Part shown: positions 25,390-34,083 of the stretch, piece by piece
Layout of the letters: each line of letters begins with the position of its first letter
How positions within the stretch are numbered: the stretch's first letter is position 1
NCBI GenBank assembly: GCA_965224205.1
Contig: CBDCYN010000011.1
Coordinates: forward strand, 127,582 to 191,581
Reading direction: 5' to 3'
DNA length: 64,000 nt
Source of the DNA: CBDCYN01 sp965224205
GTDB lineage: Bacteria > Planctomycetota > Phycisphaerae > Phycisphaerales > Phycisphaeraceae
Position numbers and translations under genes: made by a program
The notes under the pieces: generated by a model
Seen by the model: only the letters and a program-made list of their open reading frames with translations
Told to the model about the DNA's origin: nothing
The model's database searches: none

Positions 25390-26313
25390 TTAATCTTCGG
25401 GTGCGTCGGTGGCGACCATATCGTGGAAGGCTTTCATAAGCCGCCGGGTGACGGGGCCTGGCTGTCCGGAGCCGATCGGGCGGGCGTCGACGTGGGTGAC
25501 GGGGATGATCTCCGCGGCGGTGCCGGTGAGGAACATTTCATGGGCGGTGTACAGGTCGTGGCGGGTCATGTTGACGCGGTCGACCGCGATGCCCACTTGT
25601 GAGGCGAGGCGGATGACCTCGTTCATCGTCACGCCTTCGAGCACGCCCGCGGCCAGGGGGGGGGTCTTCAAGATCGCGTGGTTTTCTAGATCACCCTGAT
25701 CGGGGGCGCTGGGGGGTTGGCGGTGGGTATACCGGATGATGAACAGATTGTCGCCGGTGCACTCGGCGACGTACCCCTGGTGGTTGAGCATGACCGCTTC
25801 GATCAGGCCGGCGTCGAGTGCTTCGAGCTTGGCCAAGATGTTGTTGAGGTAGTTCATGCTCTTGATGCGTGGCGACAGCGCCGCGGGGTGGTTGCGGATC
25901 GTCGAAGCGGTGATGACCGACAGGCCCTTCTCGTAGAGCTCTTGGGGATAAAGCGTGATGGTGTCGGCGATGATAAAGACGGACGGGTGTTTGCACACCA
26001 GCGGGTTCAAGCCCAGGGTCCCCACGCCGCGGGTGACGCACAAGCGGACATAGCCGTTGACGCAATCGTTGGCGTCGACGGTCTGCTTCACCGCCGCTTG
26101 GAGCTCCTCGAAAGTGTACGGGATCTGTAGGCGGATCGCCTTGGCGGATTCCCACAGCCGGTGGAGGTGGGTGGCGAGCTTGAAGACCCTGCCGTTGTAG
26201 CTGCGGATGCCCTCGAAGACACCATCGCCGTAGAGCAGGCCGTGGTCGAAGACACTGACAGTCGCTTGATCGGGTGGAACGAGGTTGCCGTTGAGCCAGA
26301 TCGTTTGGGGCAT
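25390..26313 (-). CDS. ilvE: Branched-chain amino acid aminotransferase (class IV PLP)
   Basis: A 307-aa fold-type IV aminotransferase. PLP-binding Lys151 lies in SPRIKSMNYLNN; the family pattern FDHGLLYGDGVFEGIRSYNGRVF occupies about 22-44, and the C-terminal GVLEGVTMNEVI and FLTGTAAEIIPV segments are typical. It interconverts Leu/Ile/Val and their 2-oxo acids with glutamate. D-amino-acid transaminase and aminodeoxychorismate lyase are relatives, but motif spacing and length favour IlvE. A partial dispersed repeat with an intact palindrome is 44 bp upstream. Confidence 0.9.
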   Translation of the reverse strand: MPQTIWLNGNLVPPDQATVSVFDHGLLYGDGVFEGIRSYNGRVFKLATHLHRLWESAKAIRLQIPYTFEELQAAVKQTVDANDCVNGYVRLCVTRGVGTLGLNPLVCKHPSVFIIADTITLYPQELYEKGLSVITASTIRNHPAALSPRIKSMNYLNNILAKLEALDAGLIEAVMLNHQGYVAECTGDNLFIIRYTHRQPPSAPDQGDLENHAILKTPPLAAGVLEGVTMNEVIRLASQVGIAVDRVNMTRHDLYTAHEMFLTGTAAEIIPVTHVDARPIGSGQPGPVTRRLMKAFHDMVATDAPED

Positions 26314-26356
26314 TAGCGTGGTCCCGGTCGTGGTCCGTTGGGGTGGGGAGGATTAT

Positions 26357-26385
26357 ATACGCATCGCGTATCAAAGTGTCGCGTG
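26357..26385 (-). repeat. Dispersed repeat, proximal part with palindromic core
   Basis: Perfect core ATACGC-ATC-GCGTAT (26357-26371) followed by CAAAGTGTCGCG. The far half of the element is not recognisable. It lies 44 bp before the ilvE start, in the same orientation relative to the gene as the copies before lepA, the sulfotransferase and the heptosyltransferase genes. Confidence 0.65.
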
Positions 26386-26435
26386 GGCTTGGAGCCGCTG
26401 ATCCGTGATATTCCGACACCAATGACCACGGGGGG

Positions 26436-26583
26436 CTAGGGTCTGTCGGAAAACCCTGTTGGGGTGGCACGGGTTGCTGGTCAACCTGTGTTCAGGCACG
26501 TGGCTTGCCACGTTTACCACTGGTTACGAGCAACCAGTGCCACCCAGATCAATGCATCATCCGAGTTTTCCGACAGAGCCTAG
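26436..26583. mobile_element. MITE with CTAGG ends (148 bp)
   Basis: Left end CTAGGGTCTGTCGGAAAAC; right end read inward CTAGGCTCTGTCGGAAAAC. The interior contains a second inverted repeat (GGGTGGCAC near the left, GTGCCACCC near the right) so the element folds as one long hairpin. Non-coding. It shares the CTAGGCTCTGTC tip with the MITE at 20676-20773. It is located between ilvE and the phosphorelay operon. Confidence 0.7.
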
Positions 26584-26609
26584 TCGACCATTTGAGGAAA
26601 AACGTCGTA

Positions 26610-27719
26610 CTAGGCGGCGTCTGCCGAATGGGGTGAGCTATCTTCGTGGGAGGTAGCGTGAGTTGGCAGCGTGAAGAGAAAAGTCGCTCCTGTGCCCGGT
26701 TGGGACTCTACGCGGATCTGCCCGCGGTGCTGACCGACGATCTTTTTGCACGTGGCTAGCCCCAACCCGCTGCCCTCGTATTCGCTGTGACGGTGCAGAC
26801 GCTTGAACGGCTCGAAGATTGTTTCGATATATTGGGGATCGATCCCGATCCCGTTGTCCTCGACACTTATTTCCCATCCGTCTGTGAGTTGCTTGGCGGC
26901 TATCCGTACACGGGGGGGGGTGTGCCCGCTTTGAAATTTCAACCCGTTGGCCACGAGGTTCTGGATGAGTTGGCCCAACGCGATCGGGTCGCCGAACACT
27001 TCGGGCAGGTCCCCGATCTCAACCTCGGCCGCTAGATCTTTGATCATGGATTCAAGTGAGGAAACGACCTCCGTGGTTACTTCCTTGAGGCCCACCTTTT
27101 CGAAAGATTGATGATTCCGGCCTACTCGCGCGTACTCAAGGAGCCTGTCAATCAGCTGGTTCATACGGTTGGCCGCGTTGATCGATCGTTGGCAGTAGTC
27201 GAGCACCTTATCTGTTCTTGATGCGATCGTGTCTTCTTTGATGAAGCTCACCAGCGCCTTGATCGTACGGAGCGGGGCTCTTAGATCGTGCGACGCGATG
27301 GACGCGAACATCTCGAGATCTTGTTGCTGCTCACGGACTTTCCGCTCGAGCAGGGCGTGGTTGATCGCCTTCTCGATCGCGCCCTTGAGGGAAACGTCTG
27401 TGAGGGCGTTCTTGACGAGGTAGTCGCAGGCCCCTTGCTTCAAAGCACGGACCGCGGTGCGTTCGTTGCCCTGGGCGGTCATCATCACCACGGGGATCTG
27501 TGCCTCAACCAGCTTCGGAAGCACCTGCAACCCATCGAAGTCCGGCAGCTGGTAGTCGAGCAACACGCAGTGGACCTCTTGCGAACCGACCCGGCCCAGT
27601 GCTTCGCGGCCTGTCGCCGCGTCGATGACCGTGAAGGCGTCCCCGATGAGCCGGTGGACGTCCTCGCGGTGCACCTCGTCGTCTTCGACGATGAGCACGA
27701 TGTGCCTCTTGTCTGTCAT
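26610..27719 (-). CDS. Response regulator-histidine kinase hybrid (REC-HisKA-HATPase)
   Basis: A 369-aa cytoplasmic protein: an N-terminal receiver domain (about 5-120, phosphoacceptor Asp55 in LLDYQLPD), a coiled linker, HisKA with His144 in ASHDLRAPL, and HATPase with VEDNGIGID and GSGLGLATCKKIV. A receiver-first kinase without a membrane segment suggests it is switched by phosphotransfer from another kinase. Its start overlaps the stop of the upstream response regulator (ATGA), and that gene follows the CHASE kinase by 3 bp, so the three form one operon. Confidence 0.9.
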   Translation of the reverse strand: MTDKRHIVLIVEDDEVHREDVHRLIGDAFTVIDAATGREALGRVGSQEVHCVLLDYQLPDFDGLQVLPKLVEAQIPVVMMTAQGNERTAVRALKQGACDYLVKNALTDVSLKGAIEKAINHALLERKVREQQQDLEMFASIASHDLRAPLRTIKALVSFIKEDTIASRTDKVLDYCQRSINAANRMNQLIDRLLEYARVGRNHQSFEKVGLKEVTTEVVSSLESMIKDLAAEVEIGDLPEVFGDPIALGQLIQNLVANGLKFQSGHTPPRVRIAAKQLTDGWEISVEDNGIGIDPQYIETIFEPFKRLHRHSEYEGSGLGLATCKKIVGQHRGQIRVESQPGTGATFLFTLPTHATSHEDSSPHSADAA

Positions 27720-28159
27720 AACGCCGCCGTTTCCTGCGGCAACTCGACGATCCGCCAGTAGTGGTCGAGCATCTCGATGAGCTTGTGGAAATCGTCCCCG
27801 GCTTTCGATTTGGCCACGTACCCCGCGACGTGATGATCGTAGGCGGCCAGCTTGTCTTTTTCGGCCTGGGAGGTCGTGAGCATGAAGACCACGAGGTGGT
27901 GTAGATCCTTATCTTTACGAACATTTTTCAGGAGCTCGATGCCGTTCATCCGGGGCATGTTGAGATCGAGCAGGACTAGACGCGGGTGGGGGATCGGTTC
28001 GTGGCCGTTGGCGCCCCGCAACATGTCCAGGGCCTCGATCCCGTCTCGTGCCCGGTAGATCGGGTTGAGGATCTTGGCCGTTTTCAAAGCCCGCTCTAGC
28101 CCTTCAGCATCCACATCGTCATCGTCTACCACCAAGATGTTCACTGTTTGCAAATCCAT
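27716..28159 (-). CDS. Single-domain response regulator (Rcp1/CheY type)
   Basis: A 147-aa stand-alone receiver domain. It has the acidic pocket VDDDDVD near the N-terminus, phosphoacceptor Asp65 in VLLDLNMPRMNG, a conserved Thr in MLTTSQAEKD, and Lys in the YVAKSKAGDDFHKL segment. The loop before the phosphoacceptor (GANGHEPIPHPRL) is of the phytochrome-associated Rcp1 type. No output domain. It lies between the two kinases and presumably shuttles phosphate between them. Confidence 0.9.
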   Translation of the reverse strand: MDLQTVNILVVDDDDVDAEGLERALKTAKILNPIYRARDGIEALDMLRGANGHEPIPHPRLVLLDLNMPRMNGIELLKNVRKDKDLHHLVVFMLTTSQAEKDKLAAYDHHVAGYVAKSKAGDDFHKLIEMLDHYWRIVELPQETAAL

Positions 28160-28162
28160 CTC

Positions 28163-30409
28163 TTATGCGTCTCCTTGCATCATTTTGGGCCAGGTGAAAC
28201 GAAATGTGGTGCCTTTGTTGATATCGGAATGAACGGTAATCTTTCCTCCATATCTTTCGACCAGTTTCTTGATGATGGCCAGCCCCATCCCGCTGCCTTC
28301 GACCTCGTCGCGGGGTTTGAGCGTCGTGAACATCTTGAAGATCTGGTCATGAAACTGCGGGTCGATCCCCGGCCCGTCGTCGCTGACCTCAAACTCGACC
28401 AGCTTCCCGTTGGGGTGACACGAGACCTTCACGGTGCCGTCGGGGCGGTCGTGGTGTTTGATGGCGTTGGAGATGAGATTCCGCAGGACCTGTTCGAGTG
28501 GGGTCTTAGCCGTCACCAGGGTCGGCATGTCTGGGGCGATCGATACGGTGAATCCCTTGCAGTGGCCGCTCAACTCGGCCACGTCGCGTGCGAGCTGGCC
28601 CGTATCGACCGATCTGACGTGGTATTCTCGGCGACGAGCCCGTGAGTATTGAAGCAGGTCATCCAAGAGGTTCGCCAGCCGCCCGATCCGCCGCTGCATC
28701 TGCTCTAAGTGCCGCTTGGATTTGTCGGGAAGGTCCGCGTTGTCTTCATGGATCCACTTGGCGAGCTTGTTGATCCCCTCTAGGGGAGACCGCAGGTCGT
28801 GCGAGGCGACGTAGGCGAATTCGTCGAGGTCTTTGTTGGTCTGGGTAAGCTCCTGCATCTGGAGATGCAACAGTTGTTCGTGGTGCTTGCGTTCGGTGAT
28901 ATCCATGATGGTCGCGAGCACCTGTAGGCCGTCAGGCGTCTCTAGGGGAGTGAGGCCGACCTCTATGGGGAATTCCGATCCATCCTTACGGTGGCCGGCC
29001 AGGTCCCGGCTTTGGCCCATCGTACGCATATGGGGGGCCTCAAAGAACGCCGAGCGGAACCCCACATGGGCGTCTCGAAGTTCAGGCGGGACCAACTGCT
29101 CAAGCTTTTGTCCCAGCAGTTCATCGCGGGTGTACCCGAACATCGACTCGGTCTGTTTATTCACCAGCGTGATGACCCCGTGACGGTTCACCGTGATCAT
29201 GCCGGTGGGCGAAGCCTCGATCGTGGCCCGGAATCTCTCTTCGGCCTGGGTCCGCTGGGCGATTTGCAGGTCCAGGTCTTTATTGATTATCTCCAGGTGC
29301 TTGGTTTTAACCCGCAGATCCTCCGTCAACTGATCGGCGTAAGACACCGCCCGGCGGTTGGCTCTGGACAGCAGGATAAACAGGGCCAGCAGCAACGAGT
29401 CGATGATGATCCCGCCCGCTAGGATCATGTAGGGCTGGTTGCTCGCAGTCGCGGCTCGGAAGTCGAGATCGGACCAGACGTCGAATTTCCAGTTACGGCC
29501 GTACATGTCGATTTCAATTGATTTGCGGTAAAGCGGGTGTTGATCGATATCGATATCGCTGTCGTTGCCGCCGTCATGGTCATCGTAAAGGATGTCCTGC
29601 CCATCGCTTATCCTCAGCCCGACGTGTCGGTTGGATTGTGCCAAGGTCCCTTGCATGAGCTTGGTCATGATAAAAGGGGCGTAGGCCACCCCGACGATGT
29701 GCTCACGACGCTCCTGGGCCGTGTCCGGTTTCCGGCCGCCTTTGTAGAAAGGCGCGTAGAACAGGAACCCGGGGGTTTTTTTGGCGTCTTGAATGAGGGT
29801 GATCGGTCCGGTGACCTGTGCCAGCCCGGTGTCCCGCGCCTTCTGGACGGCGGTGTACCGGTTCGTCTCGAAGGCCATGTCGAGGCCGACCGCTTTCTTG
29901 TTCGGCTCGGCGGGCTCGATAAACGTGATCGGCCAGTACTCTGATTCGTCGTGCTGGGGGTGGATGTCGTAACCGGGACGCCACCGTCTTTCTCTGGTGA
30001 GATAGCCCTCAAGTTCAGGCGGCTGGATGTTGAAGATGACCCCGATCCCGTTGATCCCGGGGTATCTTTTGTCCATCCGCAAGCTGTTGGCGTAGGTCAT
30101 CCACTCGGGGTACGTCACTTCTTCGGAGGCGTCAAAAAGCCCCACCCCTCCCCACAGCGCGTTCTCGTACAGCTCCATCCTCTCCTTGACCAGCTCCACG
30201 ACCTGGTCGGCTTCCCGTTGGAACCGCCCAACGACCTTTTCCTCGACCTGTCTTTTTGAAAAATACCAGGCAGTGACGGTCAGCAAGAGGGAAAAAGCCA
30301 CGACCGCCCAGTGCACCCAGTGCATGGTCCCGGCCCGCACCATCCGCTGCCGCTGCGCGATGCTTTTTGAGACGTCTCGATTTGGATGTATCATCCCTAG
30401 CTTCCGCAT
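28163..30409 (-). CDS. CHASE-domain membrane sensor histidine kinase with PAS domain
   Basis: A 748-aa inner-membrane kinase. Transmembrane helix 1 is at about 32-50 (WAVVAFSLLLTVTAWYF). A periplasmic CHASE domain (about 75-310) contains YPGINGIGVIF and a conserved FIEPAEPNKKAVGLDM segment. Transmembrane helix 2 is near 328-350, followed by a coiled coil, a PAS domain (about 390-505; SPTGMITVNRHGVITLVN), HisKA (ASHDLRSPLEG) and HATPase (VSDDGPGIDP, GSGMGLAIIKKLV). CHASE domains sense small extracellular ligands such as adenine derivatives or peptides; the ligand is unknown. First gene of the phosphorelay operon, following the beta-barrel gene by 31 bp. Confidence 0.9.
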   Translation of the reverse strand: MRKLGMIHPNRDVSKSIAQRQRMVRAGTMHWVHWAVVAFSLLLTVTAWYFSKRQVEEKVVGRFQREADQVVELVKERMELYENALWGGVGLFDASEEVTYPEWMTYANSLRMDKRYPGINGIGVIFNIQPPELEGYLTRERRWRPGYDIHPQHDESEYWPITFIEPAEPNKKAVGLDMAFETNRYTAVQKARDTGLAQVTGPITLIQDAKKTPGFLFYAPFYKGGRKPDTAQERREHIVGVAYAPFIMTKLMQGTLAQSNRHVGLRISDGQDILYDDHDGGNDSDIDIDQHPLYRKSIEIDMYGRNWKFDVWSDLDFRAATASNQPYMILAGGIIIDSLLLALFILLSRANRRAVSYADQLTEDLRVKTKHLEIINKDLDLQIAQRTQAEERFRATIEASPTGMITVNRHGVITLVNKQTESMFGYTRDELLGQKLEQLVPPELRDAHVGFRSAFFEAPHMRTMGQSRDLAGHRKDGSEFPIEVGLTPLETPDGLQVLATIMDITERKHHEQLLHLQMQELTQTNKDLDEFAYVASHDLRSPLEGINKLAKWIHEDNADLPDKSKRHLEQMQRRIGRLANLLDDLLQYSRARRREYHVRSVDTGQLARDVAELSGHCKGFTVSIAPDMPTLVTAKTPLEQVLRNLISNAIKHHDRPDGTVKVSCHPNGKLVEFEVSDDGPGIDPQFHDQIFKMFTTLKPRDEVEGSGMGLAIIKKLVERYGGKITVHSDINKGTTFRFTWPKMMQGDA

Positions 30410-30440
30410 AAGCCATCATCGGCCATCGTAGTGCCGTTGT

Positions 30441-31292
30441 TTAGAAGTGATACTGAAACCCGAACCCGACGCCCACGTCCTTATTGGACCCAAGGAATTC
30501 GTTGAAACGGAACTCGGCTAAGAGATGCAGCCCATCGATCAGGCGGTACCGAAACTGCGTATCCGAGACGATCTCCACCTTGTCCTTGCCCGGCCCGTTG
30601 TCGAAGTTCGCGTCGAAGAATCCCCCCACCGAGAACCGCCCATCGAGGACGTCCGGGAATTTCTTATCCCACGAGAAGCTGATCTGATAGCCCCTGCCGT
30701 CGCTTTCAAGAGGGAAGATCTTGACGAAGAAGAACAGTTCGTGGTCTTCGAGAAACTGGCCCTGCGGAGCCCAGAAGACCCCAAGCCGGCTCAGGGCGTT
30801 ATCGGTCCCGTGCATGTCATTGACTTCAACGATCGCCCCGAGATCTTCCCAGACCTTGCGCTTAACATCGATCTCGAAAAAGTACTCGGAATGGTCGTAC
30901 CGTGAATCGTCAGGCCCCCCGTCAGGTGACTCGAAGTCGACAAACCCCCAGATGTTGAACCCCGCCGGCAGCGGGGCCGAGCCGGTAAAATTCAACGTGT
31001 TGAACCCCCGCGTATCGAACTGATACTCGACGCTCAGTTTCGCCTTGCCGAATGTTTTGCTTTCATCGACAAGCCGTTCGATCTGTTCCCACGGGTGATG
31101 GAGGTCAGCAGAGTCATCGGGTGCGTCATGGTCCACGGACCCCACAGCTGTATCAGAGGTGTGTTGGGCATCAACGTCTGCATCAACTGGACGGTCAACA
31201 GCGGCGATCTGGCTCGTAGCGATAAAAATGATCCACATCTCAGCGACGGCATGAATGAGTCGTCGGGAAAATCGAGATCTGGGATCGACCAT
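30441..31292 (-). CDS. Predicted outer-membrane beta-barrel protein
   Basis: A 283-aa exported protein. A hydrophobic stretch (MWIIFIATSQIAAV) at about 19-32 may be a signal peptide, though it is preceded by a longer basic region than usual; the internal Met19 could be the true start. After an Asp/His-rich linker the protein shows alternating hydrophobic beta strands and ends in GVGFGFQYHF, with the terminal Phe that the BAM complex recognises. The arrangement and strand pattern recall Tsx/OmpK-type channels; I cannot assign a substrate. It directly precedes the CHASE kinase operon. Confidence 0.65.
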   Translation of the reverse strand: MVDPRSRFSRRLIHAVAEMWIIFIATSQIAAVDRPVDADVDAQHTSDTAVGSVDHDAPDDSADLHHPWEQIERLVDESKTFGKAKLSVEYQFDTRGFNTLNFTGSAPLPAGFNIWGFVDFESPDGGPDDSRYDHSEYFFEIDVKRKVWEDLGAIVEVNDMHGTDNALSRLGVFWAPQGQFLEDHELFFFVKIFPLESDGRGYQISFSWDKKFPDVLDGRFSVGGFFDANFDNGPGKDKVEIVSDTQFRYRLIDGLHLLAEFRFNEFLGSNKDVGVGFGFQYHF

Positions 31293-31502
31293 GCCGTGTC
31301 TCCTGAGTGAACGAGTGACACCCCAGGTATCGGGACATTTCGATCCGTGGATAATCGAGATCGGTCAAGTTATGGGTCGGTGGCCTACATCATGCCGGTT
31401 ACCCGGCCGCTCTCGCCCGGCCCATGTGCTGGCGGATAACGCTGAATATTTCTCCACACCTCAAGGCGCCCCAACCCCGATCGAGGTCGGCGCGTTGTGT
31501 CT

Positions 31503-32651
31503 CTACACCCCGCCCGCTGTGACCCGTTGGTAGACCCGGGCGTACTGTTGGGCGACGCGGGCCCAGTCGAGGGTCTCGGCCAGCTGGTGGTTGGCGTGCG
31601 CGTACGCCCTTAGCTTCGCGTTGTCCCCCAGCAGCTGGTCGATGGCGTCGGCCCACGCCACGGGATCGCCCGGGTCAACGGTCTGGCCGTTTTCACCGGG
31701 TCGGACTACTACCCGGCTAAACGGGATATCGCTGGCGACGATGGGCTTCTCGGCGGCGACCGCTTCGACCAACACGATCGGGTACGCCTCCGGCGCCGCG
31801 GGTTGAGAGGGGAAAGCGACCAAGGTGGCAGCCTTGAATAGCTGCCTTTTTTCATCACCACTGACGTAACCCTGCAAGCAGACCGCTCCCGAATCGGTCG
31901 GGTCAAGATCTGCCATGCGGTGGCATAAGCGTAGTTTGAGGTCCTGGGCCAGCCGGCACAACGGGTCACGTTGCGAGCCCTCACCGGCGATCGCCAGGGC
32001 CACCGATGTGCCGCGGTCTCGCAGGATCTTCATCGCCTGGATCAGGACGTCGAAGCCCTTGTAAGGCTCTAATCGGCCCAGGGCCAACACATACGGGACC
32101 GGCACGGAGGATCGGGCCGGCTGCCTCCACCACGCCAGATCGACCCCGTTGGGGACCACTTCGCTTTTGTCTCGCACATCGAGCAATCCGTAGGCGAACT
32201 GGGCCATGACTTCGCTGTTGTGGGTCACCGCCGCCGCGTCGCGCAGGACCGCGCAGCAGCGACGACGGAACGACCGCTTGGCCCGGCGGCGGGCGCTGGT
32301 GATGTCCCCGTGGCTGGTGACCACGTATGGCAGGCCCGTGCGGCGGGCCACCATGCGCGCCGCCAACCCGGGATAGTGAAGCCCGTGGCAGTGGATCAGC
32401 GTCACGCCACGGTCCGTGCAGGCACGGATCAGTTCATGCAGCGCCCGGCGGGTCCCCCACCGGCCCGGACGGGGCATCGGCCCATGAACGAAGTGGTCGG
32501 GGTCGTCCCGCCCAGCCTCGATCGCCGATGGGTCGCTGCTATAGACACAGGCGTGGATGCCCAGGGGCTTAAGGTTCTTGACGAGGCTGCGCACGATCTC
32601 AGCGACGCCGAAACGATCGATCCCGTGTTTGGTGAGGAACAAGACGTTCAT
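31503..32651 (-). CDS. Glycosyltransferase family 4
   Basis: A 382-aa GT-B fold glycosyltransferase. The N-terminal domain contains HCHGLHYPGLAARMVARRTGLPYVVTSHGD. The C-terminal nucleotide-sugar domain opens with VLALGRLEPYKGFDVLI and carries the EAYPIVLVEAVAAEKPIVASDIPFSRVV signature (E-x7-E). Likely acts at the inner membrane on lipid-linked or surface glycan. Head-to-head with the GT2 gene at 32867, which suggests a shared promoter region and a common pathway. Confidence 0.88.
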   Translation of the reverse strand: MNVLFLTKHGIDRFGVAEIVRSLVKNLKPLGIHACVYSSDPSAIEAGRDDPDHFVHGPMPRPGRWGTRRALHELIRACTDRGVTLIHCHGLHYPGLAARMVARRTGLPYVVTSHGDITSARRRAKRSFRRRCCAVLRDAAAVTHNSEVMAQFAYGLLDVRDKSEVVPNGVDLAWWRQPARSSVPVPYVLALGRLEPYKGFDVLIQAMKILRDRGTSVALAIAGEGSQRDPLCRLAQDLKLRLCHRMADLDPTDSGAVCLQGYVSGDEKRQLFKAATLVAFPSQPAAPEAYPIVLVEAVAAEKPIVASDIPFSRVVVRPGENGQTVDPGDPVAWADAIDQLLGDNAKLRAYAHANHQLAETLDWARVAQQYARVYQRVTAGGV

Positions 32652-32866
32652 CGAGATACAAGGTTACGGGACATCACCGCCGGCCGCATGTGTACGGTCG
32701 GTGGGCCAGCGGTTTGAGCTGTGTTAGATGATCTGAGATCCCCATAGGTAGATCCATGTTTCACACGGTCCCTGGATCCGTGGTGCGTATATGATCATGC
32801 TAATGATACCCGTCCCCAACGAATGCACGGGTGGCTTGTGTGTCAAGAGAGAACTCTCGGGGTTCA

Positions 32867-33799
32867 ATGCATCAGCGACGCGACAACCCGGCGACGGTCT
32901 GCGGCTTTAGCTTCGGCCGCAACCTTACGAAGCTCAACTACCCGGTCGAGGCGTCCGTGCGCAGCGTCCTGCCGCTGTGCGACCGGTTTGTTTTTGTTGT
33001 GGGTGATAGCCAAGACGACACGCGCGACCGGGTAGCCTCGATCGACCCGAAGGTTGAGATCATCGACAGCACCTGGCCGGACGTGAAGGTCGACGGCACC
33101 GTCCTGGCCATCGAGGCCAACAAGGCCATGGCCGCCGCCCAGGCGACCGGTTGCACCTGGGGCTTCTATATCCAGGCGGACGAAGTGGTCCATGAACACG
33201 ACCTGCCCGCGGTCCGCGCAGCCGCCGACCACTGGGCGGGGGATCCGCGGGTCAAGGCCCTGTTGTTCCGGTACCTGCACTTCGTATTGGACTACCGCAC
33301 GCTCGACCCGTGGATGTACCACAAAGCCTCGCGCGTGGTCCGCCTGGATGGTTCGTGCCACATCGTCGGCGATGCCTGCGGCCCGGCGATCCGAGACTAC
33401 CGCGGCAGGGTCAACCGCGACAACGGCTACCTCGACAAGCACCACCTCGGTGGGCATGTGCGATGGGCTTGCGACCCCACCGCCCCGTTTAGGCGCCGCC
33501 AGCGGGCGAGGATCTTCCATTATGGTTGGGTCAAGACCCGCCAAGAACTCGACGCCAAGTTCGAGATGGTCGAGCGGCTGTGGTGGGGCACACTTGATGA
33601 GCACGAGAAGCAACGCCGCAAGGGCCACAAGTTCGGCAGCTTCCTTGACCGGTACCCGATCCTCAAGAACTACGCCGGGTCCCACCCCGCGGTCATGGCC
33701 GACCGGGTCGCGTCCCACCGCCCGTACCAGCCGCGGCGCAACCGGTGGCTGCACCCGCGGTTTTACCTCCACGTCGCCCGGCATGGGTTCCACGGTTAA
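32867..33799 (+). CDS. Glycosyltransferase family 2-like protein
   Basis: About 310 aa. The N-terminal part VCGFSFGRNLTKLNYPVEASVRSVLPLCDRF resembles the first strand and helix of GT-A glycosyltransferases, followed by VVGDSQDDT and FYIQADEVVHEHDL, where the Asp of the metal-binding motif would lie. The C-terminal half is His- and Arg-rich (KHHLGGHVRWA, FHYGWVKTRQELDAKF) and less typical. The start is uncertain: I use ATG 32867; a GTG at 32831 is in frame. Substrate unknown. Divergent from the GT4 gene. Confidence 0.72.
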   Translation: MHQRRDNPATVCGFSFGRNLTKLNYPVEASVRSVLPLCDRFVFVVGDSQDDTRDRVASIDPKVEIIDSTWPDVKVDGTVLAIEANKAMAAAQATGCTWGFYIQADEVVHEHDLPAVRAAADHWAGDPRVKALLFRYLHFVLDYRTLDPWMYHKASRVVRLDGSCHIVGDACGPAIRDYRGRVNRDNGYLDKHHLGGHVRWACDPTAPFRRRQRARIFHYGWVKTRQELDAKFEMVERLWWGTLDEHEKQRRKGHKFGSFLDRYPILKNYAGSHPAVMADRVASHRPYQPRRNRWLHPRFYLHVARHGFHG

Positions 33800-34083
33800 G
33801 GACAAAACGCCGCGGCCCGACCGAAGCTGCTACGCCTGATCCGGCGCCAAGCCGTAACCGCCCCAATAAATTAGCGGAGGGATCCATCGACGCGACAGGA
33901 ACGTCACCGAGGTGAGCATCAATATTTTTGAATATTTTTGTCTACGAGCACAATTTTGAGCACCTCTTACGTATACATTACAGTGATCGCCATCTTGTTT
34001 CCGGGAACCCGCCGCGATGAATCAACCCGTGCCTGACTCAGCACGGACACCGCATCAAACGACTAAATAACACGGAGCTGAAC

